Shown here in pieces: positions 12,966 through 25,580 of a stretch of 64,000 nucleotides of DNA. A program made the position numbers and the translations under genes. Position 1 is the stretch's first letter. Each line of letters opens with the position of its first letter. The stretch lies in NCBI GenBank assembly GCA_903813345.2, contig CAIIXF020000011.1, forward strand, positions 6,780,571 through 6,844,570. Direction: 5' to 3'. The notes below the pieces were generated by a model. The model was given only the letters and a program-made list of their open reading frames with translations. It ran no database searches and had not been told where the DNA came from. The DNA comes from Owenia fusiformis (taxonomy: Eukaryota; Annelida; Polychaeta; Sabellida; Oweniidae).

Positions 12966-13290
12966 ACCATATGTAATACAATTGGTGGCCATTAAGAAAT
13001 AAAAAGCTCAATTGTTTTGAGTTTGCCCCCCCACCCTCAATGATTGTATCATCAACATACACTAGCCTCGACTACTAATATCTTATGATGGAAGGTAGAA
13101 TATGTATAAATATTCAAATGTAGACCAAATTCTGACATTTTCCTCATATTTTGAGAAATGCCTTCTGTGAGTGTTGTTTATGTAGCATCATCTGATGGTA
13201 GTGCATTAGGCAGCTCTGTTACCCTATTTGCAAATTGCTTGCCCTGCCTGTTCTTTTGTTGATCTGGGGTCGGTTTCTTAATTGCACTTT

Positions 13291-13689
13291 GTGGTACCAT
13301 TTTGGAACTGTGGTACCATTTTGAAACTGTGGTACCATTTTGGAACTGTGGTACCATTTTGGAACTGTGGTACCATTTTGAAACTGTGGTACCATTTTGG
13401 AACTGTGGTACCATTTTGGAACTGTGGTACCATTTTGGAACTGTGGTACCATTTTGGAACTGTGGTACCATTTTGGAACTGTGGTACCATTTTGAAACTG
13501 TGGTACCATTTTGGAACTGTGGTACCATTTTGGAACTGTGGTACCATTTTGGAACTGTGGTACCATTTTGAAACTGTGGTACCATTTTGGAACTGTGGTA
13601 CCATTTTGGAGCTGTTGTACCATTTTGAAACTGTGGTACCATTTTGGAACTGTGGTACCATGTTGGAACTGTGGTACCAGTTTGGAACT
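13291..13689 (+). repeat. 19-bp minisatellite, 21 copies
   Basis: Unit TGGTACCATTTTGGAACTG repeated 21 times head to tail. Units 2, 5, 11, 15 and 18 carry GAAAC instead of GGAAC; the last copies are more changed (unit 17 GGAGC, units 20-21 altered at the T tract). Each unit holds the palindrome TGGTACCA. Because 19 is not a multiple of three and the unit lacks stops, all frames on both strands stay open; the resulting open frames are not judged to be genes. Confidence 0.98.
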
Positions 13690-14075
13690 CTCTTTGACTC
13701 TTATCTGCTTTTAAAGTCTAAATGTGAAGACTTCTCGGAATGAGTTCTTTCAACATTCTCTCTGTATTTAAGTCTCTGAACCCCCTCCTTATCGTCAACA
13801 CCAAAAGAGGGGATGTCTGTAGTAGGTATGGAGGGGGGGTCACATGACACAAGGGCTTTAGCAAGACTAATTCATATGCTTACTTGTTTCACTATACCAT
13901 TTTATACTTAAATATTTCTTTTTCTTTTTTCATACCTTTTTTTAGGCCATTGCCACTTACATATTTCAATGGAACATAAACACTCAAGATGTATAGCCAA
14001 AAGAAATGTCCCAAATCAAGTTGATGATTCTCTTTCATTTAGGCAGTTTTCTTATTTCTCAACACCATTTCCAGC

Positions 14076-14106
14076 AGTGTTCACTTTAGACAGGTTTCAC
14101 TGTACT
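14076..14106 (+). mobile_element. Tigger/pogo-like MITE end fragment
   Basis: Only the right end remains: GTGTTCACTTTAGACAGG then TTTCACTGTA. Confidence 0.5.
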
Positions 14107-15049
14107 ATGAAGTGTGTATTTGACCCAGTAGTGATCCACCTTTGCCTTACTGAGCTCAGTGAATAGTGAAGCAGTTCTACTATCTGGAGCAAGTACTGGC
14201 AGACTTTGTGGTTTTCGAGTAGTTTTGCTGATGGTGGAGTAAATATTGGAAGACATTGATATTGCTGATTTAACTGTTTAATTGCAAAAAATAGTTAACG
14301 GATTTTGTGGATTATTTTTTTATTGGTAAGTTACGATTTTGTTATTTTTGATTGTATCCTGTGTTTATTTTATGAAGTTGATGTATTAGAAAGTTATTTC
14401 AAGATAAAGGGATATTAAATTTTGGAGGTTCTCTCTTTTTGATATGTTTCACCAAATGTGCAATTATTATGGTGCGGGAAAGAGTATAACAATAGCCTGC
14501 ACTAGAAAATAACTAAAATAACCTTTCTTTAAAAAGGTTAGCATAGTTTTTTCAATCTCAACCTTGGATACAGTTCATTGCACATATAGTCACACTGATT
14601 GGTTCAAATTTAGTCACATGACCTAATCAGGTTATGGGTAGAGATACATCTCTTGTGTAAATCATCAGATGTCCACTCATTCTTGACCAAGTTTTCTGGC
14701 CACTTAGAATTCCTGATAAAAATAAGTTTGACTCAGCTCAAGAAACTTCTTAACATCTTTCAGCTGTTTGTTTCCTTTTATTCTGCAAGATAGTTGATTT
14801 TTTATTTAAATATTTCATCTTTGCTTTGTTTAAAAGGCATATAGGGGTTTGTTTGCAATTTTGACAACTTATTGCTGATTTATTTATAAAATGTTTCCCC
14901 TAGGGAAAAGGGAAGGGGAGATGCTTTTGCAAATCTTGAATTGCAGATTCTTGTACTTTCTCATGGTTTTATGGTTGAGGAACTTGAAATTATCTGCCAG
15001 CTAGGTGTGAATGTCAAGATAACTCATAAATAAAAAGTTGGTATGGTCA

Positions 15050-15188
15050 GGTTTTAAAACACAAAATAGAGTGATAACGATTGAATTCAACAAGAAATAA
15101 AATAGCCTAGTATGTAGCCAACACTCCAAATTATATAGAAATGAAAAAATATCAGACACTTTATTCAAATTTTATAGAGAAATAGCAA
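15050..15188 (+). repeat. ~155-bp interspersed repeat, copy 4
   Basis: ACACAAAATAGAGTGATAAC, CAACACTCCAAATTATATAG and TTATTCAAATTTTATAGAGA in family order. Confidence 0.8.
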
Positions 15189-15899
15189 AAATGAACGTTT
15201 GCAGACGGACATTTTGCAAGATTCTGATGCCAGGTGTATATGACTCAGTCTGCTGAGGAGGAATTGTAATTAGGACTTGAGAGATGGTCCCAATGTAAAA
15301 CATATGTGTGATAAATAGGTATAGGTGTGATGAATCTACCTTGGAAAGTTCATGAGGGAGTGTTTCTGATAAAACAAGTCAGTAGCAATATTTCTCTCTC
15401 TCTTGGAACACAATGGGGCAAAAGCTGATGTACTCCGAAAAAAGGAAAAACAGAGAGATTTGTCCAATGGATGACATTGATTTGTTTTGACTTTTAATGA
15501 TCTTGAAATTTTGATATCTCTTTATGATTGAGGATCTACCAAAGTAAAGATAGCCTATATTTTATCACCTGTGTCTTTGGACAGGTAGATAGATGGGTTT
15601 GGAGGAAAAGATAAAGTACCACTGGGTTCTATCTACCAGACAGGAAATGTGGAACCAGCAGATATACCCTGGTCTCTCTGGACATGATATCCCATAGCCC
15701 AGCTTGGCTTTTCAAGATTGATTATTTTGTTTAGAGTACCTGCTTAGATTTGTTGTTGTTTAATCACAAGATTGAACAATCTTGGAAACCTTTTCTGTTT
15801 TGTTGTGTTCTTTCATGTGTATCTCTAAGCTAGGATCCAGATCAGATGTAGATTGCTATCTCAGCCTAGATTTCACAACTAGTAGAACCTTGTGTGTTG

Positions 15900-15972
15900 C
15901 TGCCCTGGTTTTCATTGGAATTTTACAGCTCTGGTGTTCATTAGAATCTTAAAGCCCTGGTATTCAATGCAC
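15900..15972 (+). repeat. Short tandem repeat, ~30-bp unit, three copies
   Basis: CCTGGTTTTCATTGGAAT, CTGGTGTTCATTAGAATC and CCTGGTATTCAATGCAC follow each other. Confidence 0.7.
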
Positions 15973-16274
15973 TTATTCATCTTGAGGGTCGGTTTTTTTT
16001 TTAGTAGCTGTTATAGTGCATGCCCGTTTTTAATCACTTTTAAGGGCAGTTGCTTCGAAGATATTGTTAGTGTACGTGTGAGCACTTACAATCCTGATGA
16101 CTCCCATGTTACAATGCTTGTATTTTGTGAATGTGGTTCTCAATTCCCTATAGGTTCATCATTGCAGGTATTGCTGTATGTGGTATCTCCATGCTATCAT
16201 CTTCAGGATCTTTCCTATTCTCATCTTGGCCTTTGGCGAACAGGTGTTCAGTATACTCATTGAGTAAGAGATTT

Positions 16275-16445
16275 TGGTGCAACTGTCTCAAGAGGTTTTG
16301 GTAAGGTATTTTGGTGGTAAGGTGGTAAGGTAAGGTATTCTGATGGGGCCATTTAAGGGTTGAGCTGTCTAAGAGGGTTTTTGTAGGACTGTTTAAAGGT
16401 TTTGGTAGGGCCCTTGAAGAGGTTTTAATTGGGCAATCTAAGAGC
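16275..16445 (+). repeat. Degenerate tandem repeat, ~30-bp unit
   Basis: Variants of CTGTCTAAGAGGTTTTGGT recur five or more times with small insertions, and a local GGTAAGGTATT duplication. Confidence 0.65.
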
Positions 16446-17885
16446 TTTTGGTGTGGCTAAATATTGATTGAGTCATGATGTACTGTGGTCAATATATTAT
16501 GACGGGGCCACATGCCAGGATCTCTTCACAAAATGACCTCAATTGGGCAACACCCAGGGGGAACCACTTATGCTGGTTTGTATTTAAGTGGACATCACTT
16601 GAATCAATTAAATGTTTTATGATTACTCCAAGAAAAAATAGGGGTTAGATTAAGAATTAGAATTAAGTAATCTTTTTTGATAATTTGTTTGTTGTTGAAA
16701 TCTTAAATATTGTTTTTCCCACATTCTTCCTAATTTGTAAACAGTAGACCTGTTAAATCAACAACTGTAAAGCATTCTTGATTTCTAATAGTATTTAGGT
16801 AGCACTTTAGTTGAAGTATATAGCAGCCCTATCACTCAATATATATGTCTATACACTGTTAGTATTAACAGACGATTTGAATACCCTGGGCAAGAGAGAT
16901 TTGATTTGTGTCACTCTTACAATATTGATAAATCTCTGAACTCACGAGTTAATGAGAACCAGTTCTTGGCCAGCTTCTGGTTTTTCATAATTGTTTAAAT
17001 AAGTCCCTATATGAGTGTGAATATAGATTGTTTTCGGATCGGTTGATTTTGTAACTGTAAAACTGTCTGTCTTATTCAGAGGGGAGTATACTGATATTCA
17101 GATATCCTCAGGGTAGATGCTACTTGGCCTAAATTCTACAAGCTCTTACCTGAGAATCTATTCAAAATCACTCTGCAGAACAGCAAGATATTTGGAGAGA
17201 ATTTAACAAAAATAGAAAGTTCGGTGTAAGTTTTAACATTGAATAATACACTGAGGTTGGCTTGCAATGTTGTAGACATCAATTTTCAGTAAGTAGGACT
17301 ATTCTTGATGTTTTGGCTCGTTAAATTAGGTAATGAAGAATGAAATGATTATGAGATTTGGGAGATTAGTATTGGTATCAAGGCACATTTGTGTCTCCAT
17401 TTGTTTTGGGTTTCCTTGTTACATAGCTGGAATTTTGCAATTGCCGAATATTTCAGTTAGTTTGAGATGAAGTGTAAGGTTGGTACATTTAATTCATTCA
17501 CTTTATGTAAAAATAATGATATTATGATAATTATAATGAAAAGATGATTAAAGTAGAAATAATGATGATTTCAGTCATCCAGGTAGATTTCATTCGAGTT
17601 TAAAAGAAAATGTGTTAAATGATCATTTATAAACACTGTGACATTTTAATCTTAGACAAATAATAACACATCTAGAATAACAATCTCCAATTCTGTAATT
17701 TCCTTAGTGGAATTAGAGAAAACAATTTGTCGCCAAAGGCGTGAAAAGTGACAACCCAGAAAGAGATGTTTATGGTTTCTATAGCCACTACAGGAATTAA
17801 CTGTCTGAAGGCAAGCTTATAAATGTTCATTGTTTTAGAGACTCGATTGTTATGAGCTTTAATTAATGTAAATGTAATACCCAGG

Positions 17886-18258
17886 CCTGTAGTACATTAC
17901 ACATGAAGTTCTCTTTTAAAGGAGTAAAATGAAACATGAATATTGTATATATTTAAGGGCCCTGGTTCAAAAAAGAATATTTGCAAGAAAAGTAATTGAG
18001 GCTTACCCACCCTCATTTAAAGCCTATTGATATTTGGATGACTTTTGCCCATGCTCATTTCAATGCAAGAGTCTCGTACATTGTAGGTGAAGCTCTCTTT
18101 TAAAGAGAATACAGCAAAATTGAAACTTGAAGAGGATGCATATTAAAGGGCACTGGGCATAAAAAAATTACAAGAAAAGTACTATGGAGGGTTACCTTTT
18201 TTTCTCGGTTAAATTTATTTACATTGGGATGACTTTTGCCCATGCTAATTTCAATGTT
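17886..18258 (+). repeat. Direct duplication of a ~185-bp unit
   Basis: Two copies share GAAG(T/C)TCTCTTTTAAAG, ACAAGAAAAGTA and GGATGACTTTTGCCCATGCT, at offsets of about 185 bp. Confidence 0.85.
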
Positions 18259-20174
18259 TTTACTCCCTTTAATGAAGTTACTTCCGCAAAAAACCATTGA
18301 TTATCCAACCCATGAACACAGGTGTTTATGCTTCTATCTGGAAATCTTATCGCTTGTCTTTCCTTGTTTTAAACCATGCCCTTGATTGGTTGTTTATTTG
18401 AACGCACCTGGCTTGGAGATAAGATGTGAGGTATGAGATATGGGAGTTAGTGTCCCAATTACACGGTTATATCGCTAACATTAAATCACTAACATCAATT
18501 GTTCACTAACATCAACCTTTTGAATGATACCATTACCTGATTCCCACGCTATATAAAACATTTTTGTCATAACCACTTTATCAAAATCAAAAGATTAAAA
18601 AATGATTTTACTCTTATTCTTGACTCTCTTAGATGTAATCAGTTTAAACTTCGCCACATTTCTTTAAAATCATTTTGTGTATTGTTCAATTAAAATGTCT
18701 GCTTTCAAGAAAAAATTAATTGCTTTTATGATGTCAACAAATAAATAGTATGGCTCATGCGATTTTTCATAATGTTATATACCATGCGGTTTTATATGTG
18801 CTTTTGAGTCAAAGTATGGGGTCTTAGGTTAAAACGATCCAGATTTGGTAGCTTAGGTGGATCAAGTAAAAGTTGAAGTGCGCTAAAATGTTGAAACTTG
18901 AATGATCCTCTGGGGGCTTTTATGTTTGCTTATGTGAAAGTGTGGTATAAATGTATGATGGACTATTAGGTCAAATTATGTTAAAAGAAATATGCAAGAA
19001 TTTATATGTTGTTAAATATTCAGGAGTCAAAATTATGAGATAAATTATGATTTACAACACTTACAATTGGAACAAAATATTTTTTATACTTTTTTCTCAT
19101 TTATGGCCTTAATCCATAAATGAGAAATAAATCAAATAAAATATGACGGTTTTATATATGGCCCTCATGGGCCTCTATACCTACCAAATCTAGAACCAGA
19201 TCTACTTAAAATATAAATATTGCTGATATCAATTTATGATGCATGTTTACTGCCAAGCATCTAGGTCTCATATTTTCTCTTGCAATACTGTAATTACTTA
19301 AAAACTGAGGAAATCGCATAAATAAATGACCAAATAAATGGATCATAGAGGAATATATTGCATATTCACAAAAATCACCTACTATCCGGAATTTTATTTC
19401 CAAAATCTAAGATTTTGTAAAATATTTATATTAAATCCAATGACCCTTGGGGATTTTTCGGCGAAAGTGCTCGTAAACCAATCTCTTCCCTCGTAAGTGG
19501 TCTGTGTACTCTGTCTGCCATAAACCAAAATATTGTAGTAATATCATATATTTTTAGAAGATATAAATAGCCGTAAAGCATGTTTTTTGGAACAAACCTG
19601 GTGCTTGGTATTTAGACATGGTTTTAGCTGGTTTTTATCAGATTTTCATAAATCGTGGATTTATATTTCATATTTGTGAAAGTGGCAGGGTGATGTTGAA
19701 TTAGGTTAGGTCAGTGGAATTTATTTTAATTGCAGAATATAGATGGCGTATGATTTTCTCGGTTCATACTTCTGGCAATCCTCTCTAAAAATGTTACATC
19801 TTGAATAGATTCTTGCAATTCAATTATCTTTCACTATTTTATTGTGCAGTTAGAATTCACAAATCACAATTCGAAATGTTTTCTATAACATTCTTCTGGT
19901 TGTCAATTTTAGTTACTAGTAACTGGTCCCTGATATTGATAAATAAAAAGATAGAATGTTAGTTTTGGGAGTTAGACAAGAATCAGTTGTAAGCATCAAT
20001 AATTTGTTTGCGAAGATAACAGATTAAAGCAATTTATTTGGCAATTCGAACTCATTGCCAGCTTAATTGTTGTTGATTTACTCAGAAGATGGTTGTATTC
20101 AAGAATTGCTCATTACATCTTAGACTCCAAGTGAAAAATCTAGATTTATTTTAAGATTCCGAATCTTCACAATT

Positions 20175-21378
20175 TCACGCGGTAGTATCTCTTCGGGACG
20201 TATCGAAACCACTCCGTCCCGAAAAACCGTTAATTTGAATTTAAAACCTACCCCAGTGTTTGAAAATCAAGGATTGTGAGTCTCACACTTCACCGTTTTT
20301 CTTCAAACTTGTTCCGTACAAAGCTTCACAGAAATACCTTTCAGTTGATACATTATTTTCGTGTACAAAGTACCTCGTTTTAGCGGCGTTTTGGTCCCCA
20401 GCTGCGAGATAAAGCAAATTTTCATAACTTTCAACTGTAAGTCAAGTTATCTCGCCAGTCTTTTACCCATTCTCGCTCATAATTTCAGAATGGACTCCCA
20501 TTACAACCTTCCATCGCTACGTTTTGATTTTTGGGCATCAAACGCAGCAGTTTCTAAATCATCCACACATCTCTTAAAATTTGACTAATACGTCCCGTCA
20601 CCTTCCACTACGCCCCGCCGAGTCTATGACTACACAGTCAATATGGTATAACGAAAATGGGACTTCTGCGCATGTTAAAATTTTTCGTCAAAACTCAACT
20701 TTTGTTCAAGTTGATACGATTGTCTTTCGAACTAGAGACTTACCTCATTCGAAAGATCATAAAATACTTCATCTATACCACCCTATTATAGGTATATTGA
20801 AAATGGACAAGAATGGGTAAATCTTAAAACACAATCCGATTGGTATTTAGAATCGACAATGGCAACCTACAAACGGACACATCGATGGACAAATTGTTTT
20901 AGAATGCAACTCTACGTGTATAGTGATAGACTCGGCGGGGCGTAGTGGAAGATGACGGGACGTATTGGTCAAATTTGAAGAGATGTGTGGATGATTTAGA
21001 AACTGCTGCGTTTGATGCCCAAAAATCAAGACGTAGCGATGGAAGGTTGTAATGGGAGTCCATTCTGAAATTATGGGCGAGAATGGGTAAAAGACTGGCG
21101 AGATAACTTGACTTACAGTTGAAAGTTATGAAAATTTGCTTTATCTCACAGCTGGGGACCAAAACGCCGCTAAAACGAGGTACTTTGTACACGAAAACAA
21201 TGTATCGACTGAAAGGTATTTCTGTGAAGCTTTGTACGGAACAAGTTTGAAGAAAAACGGTGAAGTGTGAGACTCACAATCCTTGATTTTCAAACACTGG
21301 GGTAGGTTTTAAATTCAAACTAACGGTTTTTCGGGACGGAGTGGTTTCGATACGTCCCGAAGAGATACTACCGCGTGA
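20175..21378. mobile_element. Large near-perfect palindromic (foldback) element
   Basis: Two arms of about 460 bp (20175-20634 and 20919-21378) are inverted copies with about ten mismatches counted by eye. The ends are TCACGCGGTAGTATCTC and its complement, with ATT on both flanks as a possible 3-bp target duplication. A 284-bp loop separates the arms. The arms carry mirror-image 75-97-codon open frames that arise from the duplication. GC content is higher than in the surroundings. No transposase motif was recognised; the superfamily is unknown. Confidence 0.9.
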
Positions 21379-21589
21379 ATTTTTCTACCTCCATAGAGAT
21401 TTTCAATTTCATGTTCTGTTGAATAATGTCTCCGTGACTTCTTTGTAGGCGCAATGTCAATGATACTTGATGAATTAGCAAAATCTCCTTAGTTCAGTAC
21501 TCCTACTTGTATAATTAAGAGTCATACTCGATAGTTTCATGTCACAATGTCCTCTGTTTTAAACATGAGATAATTAGAAAAAAGGGTAA

Positions 21590-21690
21590 TATACAAAAAA
21601 TTAATTAACTGGCACAAACATTACACACTATTTTGTAAGATAATTCCTGAAAATTTTGTATTTTATTCAAATTTTAGAGAGAAATGACGT
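21590..21690 (+). repeat. ~155-bp interspersed repeat, degenerate copy 5
   Basis: Mainly the right end is kept: TTATTCAAATTTTAGAGAGA then AATGACG. Confidence 0.5.
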
Positions 21691-23926
21691 AAAAAATAAA
21701 TAAAGCAGACGGACATGACAAGCATCGTACGTGCAAATAATTCAATATTTCTCTCTGTTGAGTGGTGCTAAATTATACAAAGAATAACCTGAAGCAAATG
21801 TTAAGTAGAAAATGAAGGCCTCCATAAATTATATAAGTATGTTATCCTTTCTATATTATGTCATTCTGAAGTGTGACATATGCGTCTGCAAACACAGGCA
21901 AAGTTACAGGAAACCCTGGCCATGTGAAGCTTGATGATACTGTTTTTGTTGTCAGAATTCATTGAAGTGTGGTGCTGTGGTCTGTCATGCAAATTATGGG
22001 ATTGTACCGACCCTCTATGCCACCCCTCCACCCCTCATTCTCAAATGTATTAGATGGTAATGACGTGGATAAGAGAGGAGGGGGGGGGTTGACAGAGATG
22101 CAACATCTAATTTCAGTCTGTCTCTGACTTAAAGATAGAGTCTGAAGTATTCTGCAGTAATGTTAGTTTTAGTTTTGAGACTAATGCATTTGATTTTCTT
22201 TTTATGGCATATTAGTTCTACTGGGATGGTAAATTATCATATCGAAAACATCATGATTGAATTCAGCAGACACTAACTAGAAGTACCCCTTACAATTTGA
22301 GTTACACGTTTCTAGAAAATAAAGTGAATTTTAGTTTTGCAATTTTGTTGCCTTTTGAGATATTGGAGATATTAAGATCCTACATTTTTAAATTGACAAT
22401 TAAAATCATATTCTATTTTAGATGAAAATATAATATAGACTGTACCTGATTAATCGGTTAGTATTTGTGGGAAGCAAAAGTCATTAGATATTTCTTTTCA
22501 ATAATCAGAAGCCAAAACAATTTTTCATATCCTTGACTATTTATCATGGTAAATGAATGTTTGGTACTCTTGGGAGGATGTTACATATGTTTTACTGGTC
22601 TGTGTACAGTATCTGTCCCAAGTTGATTGGATTCAATAATTTGGGCATTTGGAGATATAAGTGAAAGCACACCCCCATGATGCATCTGAGATGTCACATG
22701 ATCGAGTCAGACCAATGAGCAACAGGGATGAGTTGAAACATTGCAGCGGAGGATGTTATTGGGATCTTGGGACCTGATTGATGGGAGATCAATGCCATAA
22801 TTATGGGGCTGATCATCATTGCCCATTACCCTTTCTAAAAATTACAATGGCATAAAATCAAGAAAGCGAAGAGTAGAGAAGTATGGAGAAAGAAATATAG
22901 CAAAGAGACAATATTGTATAAAACAAATTGTGTAGAAGAATAAGCAGTCATTTACATGGGTTTCTTGTCATAAAATGTAAATGTTGCAATATTTTATCTA
23001 AAAACGGTGAAAGTAACCATTCAGACTTCCCATCTTACACGTTGGTTATCTTTATGAGAAACTGTTATGATAGCATTCATAAAGAAATGGGTAATATACT
23101 GATAGGAAAAAGAATAAATATGAATGCATAGAAAAATAAAGGCAAAGGGATCCACTTTAATATCCTAATAGGAACACAATCTTGTTTTGAGACCTTGGAC
23201 TAACCCATCTCCCTCAAGTTACAAAAATGTATGTTTAATACCATTATTGATCTCTTATGATCTATTCCCAAGAAAATTTCATTGGTTTCCTGAGATCATG
23301 TGATCCTTTTGATGCATTGTGGGTAATGGTCTCCATTGGATCCTCTGGTTTTTCAAATGGGATCTTCATTGTCCTGGTCTGTTTTCATCAATTGATTGAA
23401 TAATGTTCTCCAGTTTTGTATAATCCCTTGATATTTTCACAAACTTCATAAACCTTCAGGACTCCTTTAAATTCTGCATAAAAAAATGCAAGCGAAATCC
23501 CATTTTGGTAATTGAGAAGGGTTAATCATCTTTTGTGACTAAAATGTACGTCCTTAATATCGATTTAGTGTGTTGCAAATCCTGTATTGATTGGAGTTCA
23601 GTAACAGATCCTCTTCTAATTAATTAGTATGCGGCCCACCCTGTATTCTTTAAAGGGTATTGTAATGTAATAGATGAGGGGTAAGTTATGATTTTAAAAC
23701 AGGAAGGAAATATTGGACATTTCTGGACTATGTTATGCTAATTCCTCCTTGGGACATTAAGTAATAAATGCATCGAAATTCAATCAAGTGACCCTCATAT
23801 GGCCCTAAATCGTTTGGTTATTGGGTTTATTGGAATTACCGCTTGCGTGGTTGGCGTACCATAATATCAGCAGACGTAATAATCTTCAGATCTGAATACC
23901 AGTCAGTGAAATGCCATGACGACCAT

Positions 23927-24066
23927 TGAAATACAAAATAGAGCGGGAAAGAGTGGAATCAGCAAAAAATGAAACATACAGACTTGTAGTTAACACTCTA
24001 AATTGTATAAGAATGCCAGAAAATTAGACATTTTATTCAAATTTTAAAGAGAAAAAGACAGAGTGT
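23927..24066 (+). repeat. ~155-bp interspersed repeat, copy 6
   Basis: AATACAAAATAGAGCGGGAA, AGAGTGGAATCAGCAA, CACTCTAAATTGTATAAG and TTATTCAAATTTTAAAGAG. Confidence 0.85.
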
Positions 24067-24756
24067 GAATTGAGTGAATTTTGAAGTCCAGGTTTTAGAG
24101 TATAGTAGAATACAGTAATATCAAAGAATAAGAATGAACAGCATGTTGGTTTTGACTAGTTTAGTTGATGATATTAAAATGGATGGTGATCAATTTTGAA
24201 ACATGAAGGAATTCAATATAGGATTCTAACAAGAAATGCATGTAAATAATGAGAAATACATGTCAATAAAATAAAAAAATGTAAATACTCATATTAGGAG
24301 AAATACTTGCAAACAACATCAGAAATATATGCAAATTACGAAAATCAAGCCAAGGATTATAACTTCAATGAAACGTTTGTGAATATATCATACACAATAT
24401 TATTATAATCTAGAGCTTGATGAGTGTTCATTTCAGAAAATTGATATTAGATATACTAGAATAGAAGAACTACTGTGTATGAAATATGTGCGGCTATCTA
24501 GTATTGCTCTCTAGCCTCTGATAATAATCATATTATTTGGTAATATAATGGCTTTGGATGATGATATAAATATGATAATAGATTCATTATGATTATGACA
24601 CCATCATTTCAACTAATGGATTTTGTTTGGACAGTTTCTGTCATAAAAACAATTTATCTCTAAATCAGCACTCAGAAAGAGAAAAATCAATATGATAATA
24701 TAATAATTTGTGTATATTGTGTACCTAAATAGATATCAGGATTCACAACATTGTAA

Positions 24757-25050
24757 GGTTATGACAAGAATCAGCAGCATTAGTAGAATATGACAAGAAT
24801 CAGCAACATTATTAGGATATGGCAAGGATCAACATCATTATCAGGATATGACAAGAATCAACATCATTATCCGGATATGACAAGAATCAACATCATTATC
24901 CGGATATGACAAGAATCAACATCATTATCAGGATATGACAAGAATCAACATCATTATTAGGATATGACAAGAATCATTGAACAATTATACAGGCATATGA
25001 CTAGATTACTATCAGCATTGATACCATATGACAAAAATCAACAACCATAA
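24757..25050 (+). repeat. 29-bp minisatellite, about ten copies
   Basis: Unit GGATATGACAAGAATCAACA plus TCATTATCC. The central four to five copies are nearly identical and the outer copies diverge, which is usual for an array growing from its middle. Confidence 0.9.
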
Positions 25051-25499
25051 AATGTAAAATTTATTCCATTTCTTGACAAAAATTATGACATAAAGCCTGA
25101 GAAAATCTCTTTTGGGAATAGATAAACCATCTATCAATATGACTGCTATACTCTAATGAATAAAACTGAAAAAACAAGATGTGGAAATATGACCGATGTT
25201 ACCTTTGCGGTCTGATATGAGACAGGATGGAGTAATAATACTCAAAGGGAGGCAAAGTTCAGTGGAATCTACTTGATCAAGTCCTGGGTTATTAAACACT
25301 GGTGTCTTTTTTGTACTTTTATTTCTTTCATTGGAGTTTGGATATCAAATTATCATCTGGAATCAGATATGGTTTAATTGGATTAATTACTGAAGAAATC
25401 ATGGATATTGACTCAATTGTGTCTTGTGCTGTGATGCATGAAGTGTGGTTGTCCCGCTGGGTTTAAATTGTGAGGTTCTCCCATTTTTGATGAATTTAG

Positions 25500-25580
25500 C
25501 ATGGCCTCGTTTGATGCAATGGCTAGTTTGAGCAAGGAGCAGTTAGATCAATGGAAGAAGCAACACAGTTATCTTTTCAT
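25500..25580 (+). CDS. NAV: Candidate 81-nt NAV cassette exon or alternative first exon
   Basis: A pyrimidine-rich tract and TTTAG precede the exon, and a consensus donor GTAAGTAT follows it. It is 81 nt and symmetric. The upstream NAV exon leaves AG, which with the first base C makes Ser; the exon ends in AT, which with the first T of the exon at 39630 makes Ile. Both junctions therefore keep the NAV frame. The 26 complete codons read MASFDAMASLSK... and end ...KKQHSYLF, with no stop, a charged helix-like composition and a higher GC content than the flanks. The first codon is an ATG with A at -3 and G at +4, so the same exon could be a first coding exon of a shorter isoform that skips the SxIP half. 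I recall no vertebrate NAV counterpart for the peptide. Splice signals, phase and composition are direct observations; belonging to NAV is inferred. Confidence 0.68.

Larger units (their letters stand above)
2498..25499 (+). other. NAV: NAV intron, first part (23 kb)
   Basis: Donor GTATGT at 2498; acceptor TTTAG at 25495-25499. No conserved coding exon was recognised inside. It holds a 1.1-kb mariner-like element, a 1.2-kb palindrome, copies of the ~155-bp repeat, and several tandem or duplicated blocks, each listed separately. Stretches 2500-3960, 6700-9000, 9420-11240, 14110-15040, 18260-20170, 21700-23920 and 24070-24750 show nothing beyond AT-rich unique-looking sequence and short runs such as the C and G runs near 3765-3820 and the G run near 22080. 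Confidence 0.75.

Noticed and set aside
13178-13743. Several 67-154-codon repetitive frames on both strands
   Set aside because: They come from the stop-free 19-bp minisatellite; every frame stays open for the same reason.
15892-16263. 123-codon plus-strand frame
   Set aside because: Begins in a short tandem repeat, has a Cys/Phe/Ser-rich random-looking composition and no recognisable domain.
20361-21192. Matching 75- and 97-codon frames on opposite strands
   Set aside because: They are the same sequence in the two arms of the palindrome; no family recognised.
24757-25050. Regular 29-bp repeat considered as CRISPR-like
   Set aside because: Units are contiguous without unique spacers and lie in an animal intron; it is a minisatellite.
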